Shown here one piece after another: positions 45,485-54,482 of a stretch of 64,000 bases of DNA (position 1 is its first letter; each line of letters opens with the position of its first letter). Below the pieces are notes generated by a model. That model made no database searches. It had not been told where the DNA came from and saw only the letters and a program-made list of their open reading frames with translations. The position numbers and the translations under genes are program-made. This DNA comes from Erysipelotrichaceae bacterium (lineage in GTDB: Bacteria > Bacillota_I > Bacilli_A > Erysipelotrichales > Erysipelotrichaceae): NCBI GenBank assembly GCA_017442805.1, contig JAFRZA010000011.1:1-64000 (forward strand), in the 5' to 3' direction.

Positions 45485-47173
45485 ATGAAACTTTCCAACA
45501 GTTATTTCTATACCTTAAGAGAAGACCCCAAGGATGAGGAATCCCTCAGCGGCATTCTGCTCAACCGCGGCGGTTTCATCCGCAAAAGCAGCGGCGGCAT
45601 CTACATGTTCATGCCTCTGGGCTATAAGGTCAAGACGAACATCGAAAACATCATCCGTGAAGAGATGAACAAGACCGGCTGCCAGGAACTCATCATGCCC
45701 TGTCTGATTCCCGAGGAAGTCTATGTTTCCTCCGGCAGAAGAGACAACTTCGGTTCCTCCATGTTTGCCCTGAAGAACCGCTTCGGCAAACAGATGGTCC
45801 TCGGTCCAACCCATGAAGAGCTGTTCGCCATTGCCGCCGGCATGAAGATCAAGTCCTACAAGGACATGCCTGTCTCTCTGTATCAGATGCAGACCAAGTT
45901 CCGCGATGAACCCCGTCCCCGTTTCGGCCTGATCAGAGTCGTCGAATTCGTCATGAAGGACGCCTATACCTTCGACCGCGATCTGGAAGGACTGGACGAA
46001 GCCTATCAGAAGATCTTTGAGGCCTACAAGCGCATCTTCGACCGTCTGGACCTCGATTACCGGATCGTCAGAGCCGACACCGGCGTCATGGGCGGTCTGC
46101 TGTCGGAAGAATTCCAGGCCATCTCCCCGATCGGCGAAGACACCGTAGTGCTGTGCGACAGCTGTGACTACGCCAGCAACATTGAAATCACGGAAACCGT
46201 TGAGCCTGAAGACGATAAGGAAGAGGAAAAAGTCAGACAGCTGGTGGAAACCCCCAACTGTTCCTCCATTGAAGATGTCTGCGCATATCTGCACTGCGAT
46301 CTGAAGAAATCCGTCAAGGCCCTGTTAATGAACGTTGACGGAAAGTTCGTCATCTTCTTTATCAGAGGCGACCGCGAACTCAATGAAACCAAAGCCCTCA
46401 AGTTATTGGGCGGCCGGGAACTCAACTTCGCCAACGACGAACTTATCGCCACCTCCAACGCCGTCCCCGGTTACGCCGGACCGGCGGACCTGCAGAACTG
46501 CCGGATCGTCGTCGACCGTGAAGTGCTCCACATGAAGAACTTCGTCACCGGCGCCAACAAGGCCGGATACCATTACATCAACACCAACCTGAAGGATTTC
46601 CGCTATGACGTCAGCGGTGACGTGGTTAACGTTCAGGAAGGCGACCTCTGCCCGCACTGCGGCGGCAGGATCCATTTCAAAAAGGGCATTGAAGTCGGCA
46701 ACACCTTCAAGCTGGGGACCAAGTACTCCCAGGCCATGGACCTCTACTACCAGGATGCCACCGGCACCCTGCAGCCAGTCGTCATGGGCTCCTATGGCAT
46801 CGGCGTCGGCCGTTCCATGGCCGCCGTCGTCGAACAGCACCATGACGAAAACGGCATCATCTGGCCCATCAGCATCGCTCCCTACAAGGTCGGCATCGTG
46901 CTGATCAACGGCAGGGACGAGCAGCAGGTCAGACTGGCGGAAACAATCTATGATGCCCTGATGGAAAAGGGAATTGAACCGATCTTCGACGACCGTGAAG
47001 AAAGACCGGGTGTCAAGTTCAAGGACATGGAACTCATCGGCATCCCGATGCGCATCACCGTCGGCAAAGGCGCTGCGGACGACCAGGTGGAATTCCGCTT
47101 ACGAACCGAAAGCGAAAACACCATGCTGACGTCTCAGCAGGCCATCGAAAAGGTGTTGGAATTATGTAAGTAA
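45485..47173 (+). CDS. proS: Prolyl-tRNA synthetase (bacterial type, with editing domain)
   Basis: This enzyme charges tRNA-Pro. The 562-residue protein has the class II motifs: motif 1 near GYKVKTNIENIIREEM, motif 2 as FRDEPRPRFGLIRVVEF, and motif 3 as GSYGIGVGRSM. Between motifs 2 and 3 is the INS editing domain (about residues 225-380), which removes mischarged alanine. The C-terminal anticodon-binding domain (IVLINGRDEQQ, IFDDREERPGVKFKDMEL) is intact. The length is normal. The substrate tRNA-Pro(UGG) gene is also in this window at 11233. Confidence 0.97.
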   Translation: MKLSNSYFYTLREDPKDEESLSGILLNRGGFIRKSSGGIYMFMPLGYKVKTNIENIIREEMNKTGCQELIMPCLIPEEVYVSSGRRDNFGSSMFALKNRFGKQMVLGPTHEELFAIAAGMKIKSYKDMPVSLYQMQTKFRDEPRPRFGLIRVVEFVMKDAYTFDRDLEGLDEAYQKIFEAYKRIFDRLDLDYRIVRADTGVMGGLLSEEFQAISPIGEDTVVLCDSCDYASNIEITETVEPEDDKEEEKVRQLVETPNCSSIEDVCAYLHCDLKKSVKALLMNVDGKFVIFFIRGDRELNETKALKLLGGRELNFANDELIATSNAVPGYAGPADLQNCRIVVDREVLHMKNFVTGANKAGYHYINTNLKDFRYDVSGDVVNVQEGDLCPHCGGRIHFKKGIEVGNTFKLGTKYSQAMDLYYQDATGTLQPVVMGSYGIGVGRSMAAVVEQHHDENGIIWPISIAPYKVGIVLINGRDEQQVRLAETIYDALMEKGIEPIFDDREERPGVKFKDMELIGIPMRITVGKGAADDQVEFRLRTESENTMLTSQQAIEKVLELCK

Positions 47174-47194
47174 AAGCTCGCGAGAGCTTTTTCC
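47172..47194 (+). terminator. Intrinsic terminator of proS
   Basis: AAAGCTC, GCGA, GAGCTTT forms a short stem followed by TTTCCTT. It begins at the stop codon. Confidence 0.75.
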
Positions 47195-47246
47195 TTAAGT
47201 TTTTCTTAAGTAAGCGATTACATGTTTGGCTAAACGCTCAACAGGG

Positions 47247-47274
47247 TTTGCTTTTTGATTTTATGTGTTAGAAT
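47247..47274 (+). promoter_or_regulatory. Promoter of the E2-like gene
   Basis: TTTGCT (47247-47252), 16 bases, TAGAAT (47269-47274), with TGT before the hexamer as an extended -10. Confidence 0.55.
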
Positions 47275-47306
47275 ATTAACATTATTATCTGAAAGGAAAC
47301 CTTTTT

Positions 47307-48152
47307 ATGAGAAAAGATGCCACAAGAGTTGAAATCCCTGCCCTGATGCAGTGCATGATCGACCTGAAGCCGACCAGAAAGGAATGTGAAGTCTACATTG
47401 ACCGCAAGATCGACGTTACCGAGCTGGTCAACTACATTACCGATCTGAAGCAGAAGGGTGTCCACTATACCTATTTCCACGCCTTTCTGACCGCCATTGC
47501 CAAAGTCATGTACAACCGGCCCCGTCTGAACTATTTCGTAGCCAACCGCCACATGTACACCCACAATGACATTACCCTGTCCTTCGTCGCCAAGATCGCT
47601 CTGGAAGACAAGTCAGATGAGCTGATGCTGGTGGTTCCGGTTGAGGAAAACGATAATCTCGAAACGCTGGCCGCCAAGGCGACCGGCCTGGTTACCAACC
47701 TGCGTAATTCCAAGCCCGAGAAATCCGGCGCCAACGGCGCAGCTGACGCCCTGGGCAAGCTTCCCAACATCATCAGAGTACCGATCTTCTGGCTGATGAA
47801 GAAACTGGGTGAACGCGGCATGCTGCCGAAGTCACTGACCGACAACAACATCTACTTCACTTCAATGATCATCTCCAACCTCGGTTCGATCCGCTGCGGC
47901 GCCATCTATCACAACATTGCCGACTTCGGCAGCTGTTCATCACTGGCCACCATCGGCGAGATTGAAAACGAGATGCGCGTCAATGAAGACGGCAGTCAGG
48001 AGCCGCGCAAGGTCTGCCACTTCGGCGTTACCCTGGACGAAAGGATCGGCGACGGTTTCTACTTCGCCCGCTCCATTGCCCTGATGGCCCACATCCTGCA
48101 GCATCCGCAGATGCTGGAAGAGCCGGTAAGCACCAAGATCGAAGACTTCTAA
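47307..48152 (+). CDS. Stand-alone 2-oxoacid dehydrogenase acyltransferase-like protein without the catalytic His
   Basis: This 281-residue protein has the fold of the E2 acyltransferase and chloramphenicol acetyltransferase catalytic domain, but no lipoyl or E1/E3-binding domain. Typical segments are YFHAFLTAIAKVMYNRPRLN, ITLSFVAKI and FTSMIISNLGSI. The active-site motif that normally reads DHRxxDG is DERIGDG here, so the catalytic His is Glu while the Asp-Gly remains. No E1 or E3 genes are nearby and the gene has its own promoter and terminator. It is either an enzyme with changed chemistry or a binding protein. The fold assignment is secure; the reaction is unknown. Confidence 0.85.
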   Translation: MRKDATRVEIPALMQCMIDLKPTRKECEVYIDRKIDVTELVNYITDLKQKGVHYTYFHAFLTAIAKVMYNRPRLNYFVANRHMYTHNDITLSFVAKIALEDKSDELMLVVPVEENDNLETLAAKATGLVTNLRNSKPEKSGANGAADALGKLPNIIRVPIFWLMKKLGERGMLPKSLTDNNIYFTSMIISNLGSIRCGAIYHNIADFGSCSSLATIGEIENEMRVNEDGSQEPRKVCHFGVTLDERIGDGFYFARSIALMAHILQHPQMLEEPVSTKIEDF

Positions 48153-48171
48153 ACATCAACAAGCCATAGAA

Positions 48172-48224
48172 AAAGAACTGTCACTGCCCACGCTGTAGGC
48201 GACCGGGAGCTGACAGTTCTTTTA
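48172..48224. terminator. Bidirectional terminator between the E2-like gene and coaD
   Basis: AAAGAACTGTCA and TGACAGTTCTTT pair over 12 bp around a 27-base loop, with T runs on both strands. It ends both convergent units. Confidence 0.85.
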
Positions 48225-48698
48225 TTAACGGTATTTTTCTCTCAGTTTCTCCGCTACATAGTCATCAACGAAGCTCTCCAGCGGTCCGTCGTTGGCGGCG
48301 ATGGTCTTGGCCGTCGAAGATGACAGGAAGGAATACTGCGGCTTGGCCAGGATGAAGACCGTTTCCACGTCCGGTGAAATGGTCATGTTGGCGGTCGCCA
48401 GCTGCATTTCATACTCGTAATCGGAAACCGCCCTGATTCCTCTGACGATAACGTTGGCGCCGACCTTGCGGGCGAACTCAGCGGTCAGGCCCTCGCCGAT
48501 CACCACGGAGACGTTCTTCAGATGGGCGACGGAGTGCTCGATCATTTCCTTTCTTTCCACGAAAGTAAAGGTGCCGGACTTCTCGTCATTGGCCATGATG
48601 ACGATGACCAGTTTCTCCATCAGAGACGCTGCTCTTTCGATGATGTCCAGATGTCCGTAGGTAATGGGATCAAAGGAACCCGGATAAATTGCGATCAT
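48225..48698 (-). CDS. coaD: Phosphopantetheine adenylyltransferase
   Basis: CoaD makes dephospho-CoA from 4'-phosphopantetheine and ATP. The 157-residue protein has the nucleotidyltransferase motif SFDPITYGHLD, with catalytic H16, a KVGANVIVRGIRAVSDYEYE region for substrate binding and the YSFLSSSTAK motif. The start at 48698 has GGAGGAAAG upstream; longer in-frame starts would enter ftsW. It is the last gene of the large operon that begins with the HAD gene at 59857. Confidence 0.96.
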   Translation of the reverse strand: MIAIYPGSFDPITYGHLDIIERAASLMEKLVIVIMANDEKSGTFTFVERKEMIEHSVAHLKNVSVVIGEGLTAEFARKVGANVIVRGIRAVSDYEYEMQLATANMTISPDVETVFILAKPQYSFLSSSTAKTIAANDGPLESFVDDYVAEKLREKYR

Positions 48699-48709
48699 GT
48701 TCTTTCCTC

Positions 48710-49921
48710 CTAAGCGATCAGTCTGCGGCGCTCTTCGCGTCCTCTGTGATAATTGTCGATGACCGCCTGACACATGCCCAGACAGATCATGATTGATAAC
48801 ATGGCGCTGCCGCCGTGCGATATCAGAAGCAGCGGCACGCCGGTCAGCGGGATCAGACCGCTGACGCCGCCCACGTTCATGAAGAAGTGGACGAACAGGT
48901 AACAGGTCGTTCCGACCAGAATGGCCTTGTCAGCTTCCTTTGTGACCAGCCGGCTGTAGCGGAGCAGACGCCAGATGATGATGATATAGCCGCCGAAGAC
49001 GATGGTGATGCCGATCAGTCCCAGTTCCTCGACGATGATGGCAAAGATGTAGTCAGCCGTAGCGGAGACCAGATAGCCGAACTTCTGGACTGACTGTCCC
49101 AGACCGACGCCGATGATCGAGCCCTTGGATATTCCCAGAAGGGAATAGAAGATCTCCCTGGTGGCATCGGAAGTATAGCTGGGATGACGGACAGCCTGGA
49201 AACGGGCCGCGATGTGCGTCAGACCGATCTTCGTCAGCAGCTGCTGTCCGGGTTCACCCAGCAGGTAGATGTACAGAAAGCCCAAGCCGAACAGCACCAG
49301 GCCGGCAAAGATCTGCCAGCCGGTCAGCACGCGGTTGGAGGGCAGCAAGAACAGCAGAATGGCGATGGCTCCGATGGTAACGGCGGTACCGATGTCCTTC
49401 TGGACGCCGGCCACGAAGGCGAACATCATGACGATTATCAGCATCGGCCGCAGAATGGCCCAGGAAAAGCCGTTGAACCCCTTGAAGCGCTTGTCACAGT
49501 AGAAGACGGCGATCAGCAGAATGACCACGATCTTGGCGAATTCGCTGGGCTGAATGTCAACAGGCATCCACTTGGCGTAGATCCAGGAATAGTTGCCGTT
49601 CTTGGCCCCGTTGACGTAGCAGCAGACCACCGCGGCGACTAACAGGGCGAACTCGCCCAGGATGATAGCATACATCCAGCCGACGCCGAGCTTGTCCAGA
49701 CGGAAATAATTGGAGATCACGTGATAGGCAATCACGCAGACCGTCAGAACCAGAACGCTCTTGCCGATGTTGGCAATGGTGTTCTCTACCGTTGAACCGG
49801 TATTGATGCCGGCGCTGCTGGTTACCACGATGCCGAAAATCAGCAATCCATAGATTGCCGCGGACAGGATCTTATCGCTGCGCTTACCGCAGACGAAGAC
49901 TGATCGAATCAACTTGCGCAC
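48710..49921 (-). CDS. ftsW: FtsW/RodA/SpoVE family peptidoglycan glycosyltransferase
   Basis: SEDS proteins polymerise glycan strands from lipid II with a partner class B penicillin-binding protein. This 403-residue membrane protein has about ten helices and the family signatures GVGLGQSVQKFGYL, ADYIFAIIVEELGL and LIPLTGVPLLLISHGGS. The last is closer to FtsW/SpoVE than to RodA. I use the GTG at 49921, with AGAGGTG six bases upstream; a GTG three codons earlier has no room for a ribosome site. No PBP gene is adjacent. It sits between coaD and the HprK-like gene. Confidence 0.9.
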   Translation of the reverse strand: MRKLIRSVFVCGKRSDKILSAAIYGLLIFGIVVTSSAGINTGSTVENTIANIGKSVLVLTVCVIAYHVISNYFRLDKLGVGWMYAIILGEFALLVAAVVCCYVNGAKNGNYSWIYAKWMPVDIQPSEFAKIVVILLIAVFYCDKRFKGFNGFSWAILRPMLIIVMMFAFVAGVQKDIGTAVTIGAIAILLFLLPSNRVLTGWQIFAGLVLFGLGFLYIYLLGEPGQQLLTKIGLTHIAARFQAVRHPSYTSDATREIFYSLLGISKGSIIGVGLGQSVQKFGYLVSATADYIFAIIVEELGLIGITIVFGGYIIIIWRLLRYSRLVTKEADKAILVGTTCYLFVHFFMNVGGVSGLIPLTGVPLLLISHGGSAMLSIMICLGMCQAVIDNYHRGREERRRLIA

Positions 49922-49949
49922 TTTCAGCACCTCTAATTAATTCTAACAT

Positions 49950-51662
49950 TTAGTTAGGCTGTTGTCTTAACAATTCCCACAGGCAGCGGGCGCTTTCCCT
50001 GAGATTGCCGGGATGATCGGTTGCCAGATTGGTATACAGCTGACCGGTGAAGACGCCGTTTTCCAGCAGCCGGCCGAAGATCTCATCCATGATGCTGAGA
50101 TAGCTTTCCGACTGCTGCCGGGTAAGGCAGAACTTCATCGGGGAACCGCTCACCAGCATCTCCCGGCCTTCATCATCGCGGATCACGCGCTTTCCTTCAA
50201 TCAGGCAGCTTCTGCAGTCTTCATAATCCGCAAAGCGCTCCACTCCGGCAGTGTTTTCATAGTTGTTGGCGTAAAGCACCATGTCGACGCGGTGATCGGC
50301 CCTGACGGTCTCATAGCCGCTGAAGGGCAGAATGACCATGGCGTCCGGCTTCTGCATGTTGATGAAGATGCCCTTCTCCACATCGCGGACGACACTCTGA
50401 GAGAGATTGCCGATCCTTTCAAATCCGCCGGTCTCACTGCCGTTGGCCACCACCTGACCGTCCGCGATCTTCAGAGAACCGACGCCGTCAAAGACGACTT
50501 CCAGACGCTTGACGGTCTTATCGCTGCGCACTTCATCGGACAGGGAGCGCAGGGCTTCGAGAGTTTCGCTCTTTCCCGCGCCTGTTTCCCCGAGCAGCAA
50601 CAGACTTTTGCGGCTGTCATCCCTGAAGAAGATGTCCATCATCGATCCGCGGACCGGAAGACGGCCGCGGTCCAGCTGGGCCAGATCGTGCAGCGTCAGA
50701 ATGGCGTTGCGGATGCTGACGAAGCTTTCATCGCGGTAATTGCGGTAGACGGCCGCCAGATGGATGCCGTTTTTCACATCGTGATAGTAACCGATCTGCT
50801 GGCTGTCGGACGGCAGGCCGAACAGGCAGATCAGATCTGCCTTTTTCTCAAGACAGTCGTTTTCACCAGCCAATTCAAAGAGATTGGCCAGACAGACGGC
50901 CTGCGCCAGGTAGTCCTTATGGAAATAGGTCAGACAGAGCAGGTCGGCAACCTTAAGGGGCAGGCAGTAATAATCCCGGCTGTCCAGTTTGAAGGAAGCC
51001 AGAGGATTGGCAGTCAGGCTGATTGGCCGGATATTGTCTTCAGCGCCGTCAAAATCCATCATCAGCGGCGTTTTCAACAGCAGCCTGGCCACAAAGGGAA
51101 TGTTGCGCAGGGATGCGTAGCCCCGGGGAAGTCTGATCCGGTATTTCGTCAGCAGGCAGCTGCCGCTGGTACCTCCTGAAGTCTCACGGATGACTTTTTC
51201 GGCTCTGCCGGAAAGTTTCTCCAGACAGCTGCGGTACAGCTGGCGGATCAGGCTGCTGTACTTCTCGTCGTATTCGCCGAAGTTTTCCGCCAGGGCATCG
51301 GCACGGTTGCCGCTTATCACGGTGAAGCGGCTGCGGCTGCGCCAGCTGCGGTAACAGTCCTCGACGATGTAGAGGGCCTTCATGCAGTCCAGTTCGCTCA
51401 TCTCCTGGGGCCGTCCCCGACCTGCCGGAGCGATCAGAAGGCTTTTGGTCAGTTCGATCAGCGAAGGCACCATCTCTTCCAGCGGCCTGCCGTTGGTCAG
51501 CCAGCGGTAAACGCGGATGTCCCGCACCGCCAATTCCTTGAAGTAACGTTCAAGAAAGACGGCAAAGCCGTCAGACGAAACGATTTCCTCAGTTGAATTA
51601 TAGAAGCGGCTGGACAGATTGACGATGACCGTCTCGCCAGCCAGATAAAGTGATTCCTTCAT
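49950..51662 (-). CDS. Unknown protein with HprK/PEPCK-like P-loop kinase domain
   Basis: I do not recognise this 570-residue cytoplasmic protein as a named family. Near residue 358 it has GETGAGKSETLEAL, very close to the GxSGxGKSE P-loop of HPr kinase and also related to PEP carboxykinase. It is followed by LEVVFDGVGSLKI, where these folds place a catalytic Asp. The N-terminal 350 residues are mostly alpha-helical and unlike HprK. The ATG at 51662 overlaps the trmH stop by one base, with GGAG eight bases upstream. It lies between the RNA methyltransferase and ftsW. A small-molecule or protein kinase is the best guess. Confidence 0.65.
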   Translation of the reverse strand: MKESLYLAGETVIVNLSSRFYNSTEEIVSSDGFAVFLERYFKELAVRDIRVYRWLTNGRPLEEMVPSLIELTKSLLIAPAGRGRPQEMSELDCMKALYIVEDCYRSWRSRSRFTVISGNRADALAENFGEYDEKYSSLIRQLYRSCLEKLSGRAEKVIRETSGGTSGSCLLTKYRIRLPRGYASLRNIPFVARLLLKTPLMMDFDGAEDNIRPISLTANPLASFKLDSRDYYCLPLKVADLLCLTYFHKDYLAQAVCLANLFELAGENDCLEKKADLICLFGLPSDSQQIGYYHDVKNGIHLAAVYRNYRDESFVSIRNAILTLHDLAQLDRGRLPVRGSMMDIFFRDDSRKSLLLLGETGAGKSETLEALRSLSDEVRSDKTVKRLEVVFDGVGSLKIADGQVVANGSETGGFERIGNLSQSVVRDVEKGIFINMQKPDAMVILPFSGYETVRADHRVDMVLYANNYENTAGVERFADYEDCRSCLIEGKRVIRDDEGREMLVSGSPMKFCLTRQQSESYLSIMDEIFGRLLENGVFTGQLYTNLATDHPGNLRESARCLWELLRQQPN

Positions 51663-52399
51663 CACTCACTCTCCATGCTCTTCTGCCGGAACACCTCGGA
51701 AGCGATGACTGCCATGGCGCTGGCGCCGTTGAGGGCGTTGCGGAAGTCGCTGGCGTAAGGTATGTAGATGAAGTCATCGCTGTTATCAAGAATCACCCGG
51801 GACAGACCTCTCATCGGTCCGCCCAGACAGATCAGAATGCCCTTTTCGGTAAAGTCATAGTCGTAGAGACAGATGGGATCGCCGCCCCGGTAAGCCGAGA
51901 TGACGCGGATGCCGTTGCTCTTGAGGACTTCAAGAGCCATCTGCAGATCGCCGACATGGCAGATCGGCAGCATCTCCGAAGCGCCGGCGGAGGACTTGAT
52001 GATCGTGGAATCGTCGAAGTCGACGATGTGATCCTTCAGTATTATGCCGTCGCAGCCGAAGGCGTACAGGCTTCTGATCACATAACCGAGATTGTAGCTG
52101 TCTTCCACCCCCTCGACCAGGGCCAGGAAGGGCTTTTCACGGTAAAGAAGCGAAGTAAGCGACTGCAGCTTGCGTTCGGAAACCTCGGCGATGATGCCGC
52201 CGTGGGTCTTGCCCGCAGCCAGCTCGTCGATCTTGTCGGGAGTCACCTTTTCGACTTCGATATGCTTCATCTGGGCCTGATGGGTGATGTAGGTCACATC
52301 AGAACCGCTCTTGTTATAGGAAATGTAGATTTTGCTGACCCGGCGGTATTTGGAAGCCAGGGCTGCCTTTGTCGCGATTGCGCCTTCGATAATGCTCAT
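51662..52399 (-). CDS. TrmH (SpoU) family RNA methyltransferase, divergent
   Basis: SPOUT-class enzymes of this family 2'-O-methylate rRNA or tRNA. The 245-residue protein has an N-terminal substrate-binding domain (THGGIIAEVSERKLQ) and a knotted SAM-binding domain. SPOUT motif 1 is EDSYNLGYVIRS, motif 2 LGGPMRGLSRVI and motif 3 IPYASDFRNALNGASA. Motifs 2 and 3 depart from the usual GSEGxGL and IPMxGxxxSLNVA, so the target may be unusual. The ribosome site is GAGGA. It lies 3 bases after the U32 gene and overlaps the HprK-like gene by one base. Confidence 0.85.
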   Translation of the reverse strand: MSIIEGAIATKAALASKYRRVSKIYISYNKSGSDVTYITHQAQMKHIEVEKVTPDKIDELAAGKTHGGIIAEVSERKLQSLTSLLYREKPFLALVEGVEDSYNLGYVIRSLYAFGCDGIILKDHIVDFDDSTIIKSSAGASEMLPICHVGDLQMALEVLKSNGIRVISAYRGGDPICLYDYDFTEKGILICLGGPMRGLSRVILDNSDDFIYIPYASDFRNALNGASAMAVIASEVFRQKSMESE

Positions 52400-52402
52400 A
52401 CA

Positions 52403-53593
52403 CTAATCCTCACTCATCTTTATGAAACTGTAGCGGTCGGCCGGCGCCGGCAGTTTCACCCACAGTCTCTGCATCGGCCGGTTGGCGATCTCTACTTCCT
52501 GTCCGTCCTCGTCAGTCATTCTTTCCACCCGGAAACTGATGTCCTGTCCCTGCGGGTTCATCAGAGCCAGCAGATCGCCCTTCCTGTAGAAATTACGGGT
52601 CTCCAGCAGACCGAAGCCGTCGCGGTAGTCGGTCACGGAAGCCACGTAGTTCTGGGAAGGCTGGGAGGGCAGAGTGTAGATCTGCGAACCGCTTTCCCGG
52701 CCGCCGTAAAAGCCATTATAAGTCGGCCGGTTGGCGACTCTGGCCAGCATTTTCTTTCCACAGGCCAGATCTTCGCCGCTTATCTCACCATTATTATAAT
52801 ATCTGTCAATCATAAAGCGGTATGCTTTTATGACATTTGCCAGGTAGTAAGCCGTCTTCATTCTTCCTTCGATCTTCAGGGAAGCGACATTCAGCCTCAG
52901 CAGATCCTCCAGATAATCAGCCGCCGCCATGTCCCGGGAACCCAGGGAAAGCAGGCAATCCGGCCTGTCCAGAAGCTGTTCGCCATGGTAGAGATGATAA
53001 TTCCAGCGGCACGACTGAGCGCAGCCGCCCCGGTTGGCATCACGGTTGGTCAGCAGGTTGGAAATGGTGCAGCGGCCGGAATAGTTGGCGCACATGCCGC
53101 CGTGGATGAATACCTCGATTGGCATTTCAACCCTGCTCATGATCGTTTTCAGATTCATAAGATCCACTTCCCGTCCCAGCACCAGCCGGTCAGCCCCCTG
53201 CTTCTGCCAGTAGGCCGCGGCCAGGGAATTGGTCGTAGTCTGCTGGGTGGAGATGTGGACTTCCAGATCCGGAGCTGCCTGACGGCAGATGGTCATGATG
53301 GCGCGCGAAGCGCAGATGATGGCGTCGATGCCGAAATCCTGAAGCGTCTTCAGATATTCCGGCAGCCCGATGAAATCACTGTCGTGGGGGATCATGTTGA
53401 CGGTAACGTAGGCCCTGCATCCGTACTCATGAGCGAAGTCCGCGGCTTCTCTGATGTCCTCAAGAGAAAAGTTGGAAGCCCTGGCGCGCAGGGAAAACTG
53501 CCGGCCGCCGAAATAGACGGCGTCGGCGCCGTACATGACGGCGATCTTCAGTCTTTCCAGATCACCGGCCGGAGCCAGAAGTTCCGTTTTCAT
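52403..53593 (-). CDS. trhP: U32 family protein, TrhP-like tRNA hydroxylation protein
   Basis: U32 proteins of this type are needed for 5-hydroxyuridine at position 34 of certain tRNAs; the peptidase name is historical. The 396-residue protein begins with the typical ELLAPAGDLERLKIAVMYGADAVYFGG. It contains the U32 signature around EVFIHGGMCANYSGRC and the Cys-rich segment NRGGCAQSCRW, whose Cys residues probably bind an iron-sulphur cluster. The ribosome site is AAGGAGGA. The preceding gene (53590) encodes a shorter U32 relative and overlaps it by 4 bases, as in the yrrN-yrrO pair of Bacillus. Confidence 0.92.
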   Translation of the reverse strand: MKTELLAPAGDLERLKIAVMYGADAVYFGGRQFSLRARASNFSLEDIREAADFAHEYGCRAYVTVNMIPHDSDFIGLPEYLKTLQDFGIDAIICASRAIMTICRQAAPDLEVHISTQQTTTNSLAAAYWQKQGADRLVLGREVDLMNLKTIMSRVEMPIEVFIHGGMCANYSGRCTISNLLTNRDANRGGCAQSCRWNYHLYHGEQLLDRPDCLLSLGSRDMAAADYLEDLLRLNVASLKIEGRMKTAYYLANVIKAYRFMIDRYYNNGEISGEDLACGKKMLARVANRPTYNGFYGGRESGSQIYTLPSQPSQNYVASVTDYRDGFGLLETRNFYRKGDLLALMNPQGQDISFRVERMTDEDGQEVEIANRPMQRLWVKLPAPADRYSFIKMSED

Positions 53594-54477
53594 GCTTCCT
53601 CCTTGTTCAGCACCGTATCACGGACGGCTAAGACGCTGAGGTATTCTCTGCGACCGTCAGGATCCGGCAGATTTTTCAGCGCTTCTTTTTCGCTGAGCTG
53701 ACCGTCGAGCACCTGCTGATGCAGCTGCAGAGCCTTGAGGACATCCTCGTCACGATCAAAGACGCCGTCAAAGATGACGCCGCAAAGCGGAAGGACGGAA
53801 ATCTCTCTTACCGCATCCAGACCGTGCATGGTCGGACCGTAAAGCCAGCTGCCCGCCTTCTTTTCGATGATGGGCATCATCAGTTCTCTGCTCTCTTCCT
53901 GAAGATAATAATCATCGGCATGTTCCCCCTCATCCTCAAGATAAAGGGAAATGAAGCGGCGCTTGCTGACGGACAGCAGAGACGGGCCGTAAAGACGCAG
54001 CCAGCAGTAACCGCTGTTGGCCTCCGCCATCGCCCGGACATCACGGAAGGGAACTTCCTTGGAAATGACGCAGCCTTCCAGACCGTCAGCTTTCAGCTGA
54101 GCAATCTCCCGGCTGCTGGTCAGCAGCGTTTCCGGTCCGTAGATGCAGGGCAGGGACAGTTCTTCCCTTTCCTTCAGCATCCAGACAGCCAGATCGCTGA
54201 TCAGCAAGCCGTCAGCCTGACAGCCGCTCAGAAAGCGCAGGTAATCGGCAAGATCATCCAGTTCGTCTTCATCATAGAGCCTGTCGACTCGGACGATGAC
54301 CCTGATGTCCAGCCGGTGAGCCGCGGAAATGAAACTGCTGATCTGTTCCCGCGTAAGAATACTGTTTCCGCTGGAAAAACGCCCGTCGCTGATCAGCGCA
54401 TGGCTGACCGCAAGGCGGGCGGCGCGGGACAGGCTTTTCTCTTTGTTAAGTGAAACCAAAACGTTCATCTTTTTCAT
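53590..54477 (-). CDS. Divergent short U32-like protein (YrrN-like)
   Basis: This 295-residue protein is probably a degenerate U32 relative, judged mainly by its position directly upstream of and overlapping trhP by 4 bases, and by a barrel-like run of strands (VIVRVDRLYDEDEL, ADGLLISDLAV, IYGPETLLTSSREIAQLK). It lacks the Cys segment seen in the downstream gene. It may form a heteromer with TrhP, as proposed for such gene pairs. An ATG at 54468 with GGATGA upstream is an alternative start. It follows the flippase by 5 bases. Confidence 0.75.
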   Translation of the reverse strand: MKKMNVLVSLNKEKSLSRAARLAVSHALISDGRFSSGNSILTREQISSFISAAHRLDIRVIVRVDRLYDEDELDDLADYLRFLSGCQADGLLISDLAVWMLKEREELSLPCIYGPETLLTSSREIAQLKADGLEGCVISKEVPFRDVRAMAEANSGYCWLRLYGPSLLSVSKRRFISLYLEDEGEHADDYYLQEESRELMMPIIEKKAGSWLYGPTMHGLDAVREISVLPLCGVIFDGVFDRDEDVLKALQLHQQVLDGQLSEKEALKNLPDPDGRREYLSVLAVRDTVLNKEEA

Positions 54478-54482
54478 CCGTG

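Noticed and set aside
51650..53701. A 683-codon open frame on the plus strand
   Set aside because: It lies antisense to three genes with clear homology (HprK-like, trmH-like, trhP). It has no ribosome site and looks like a by-product of codon bias.
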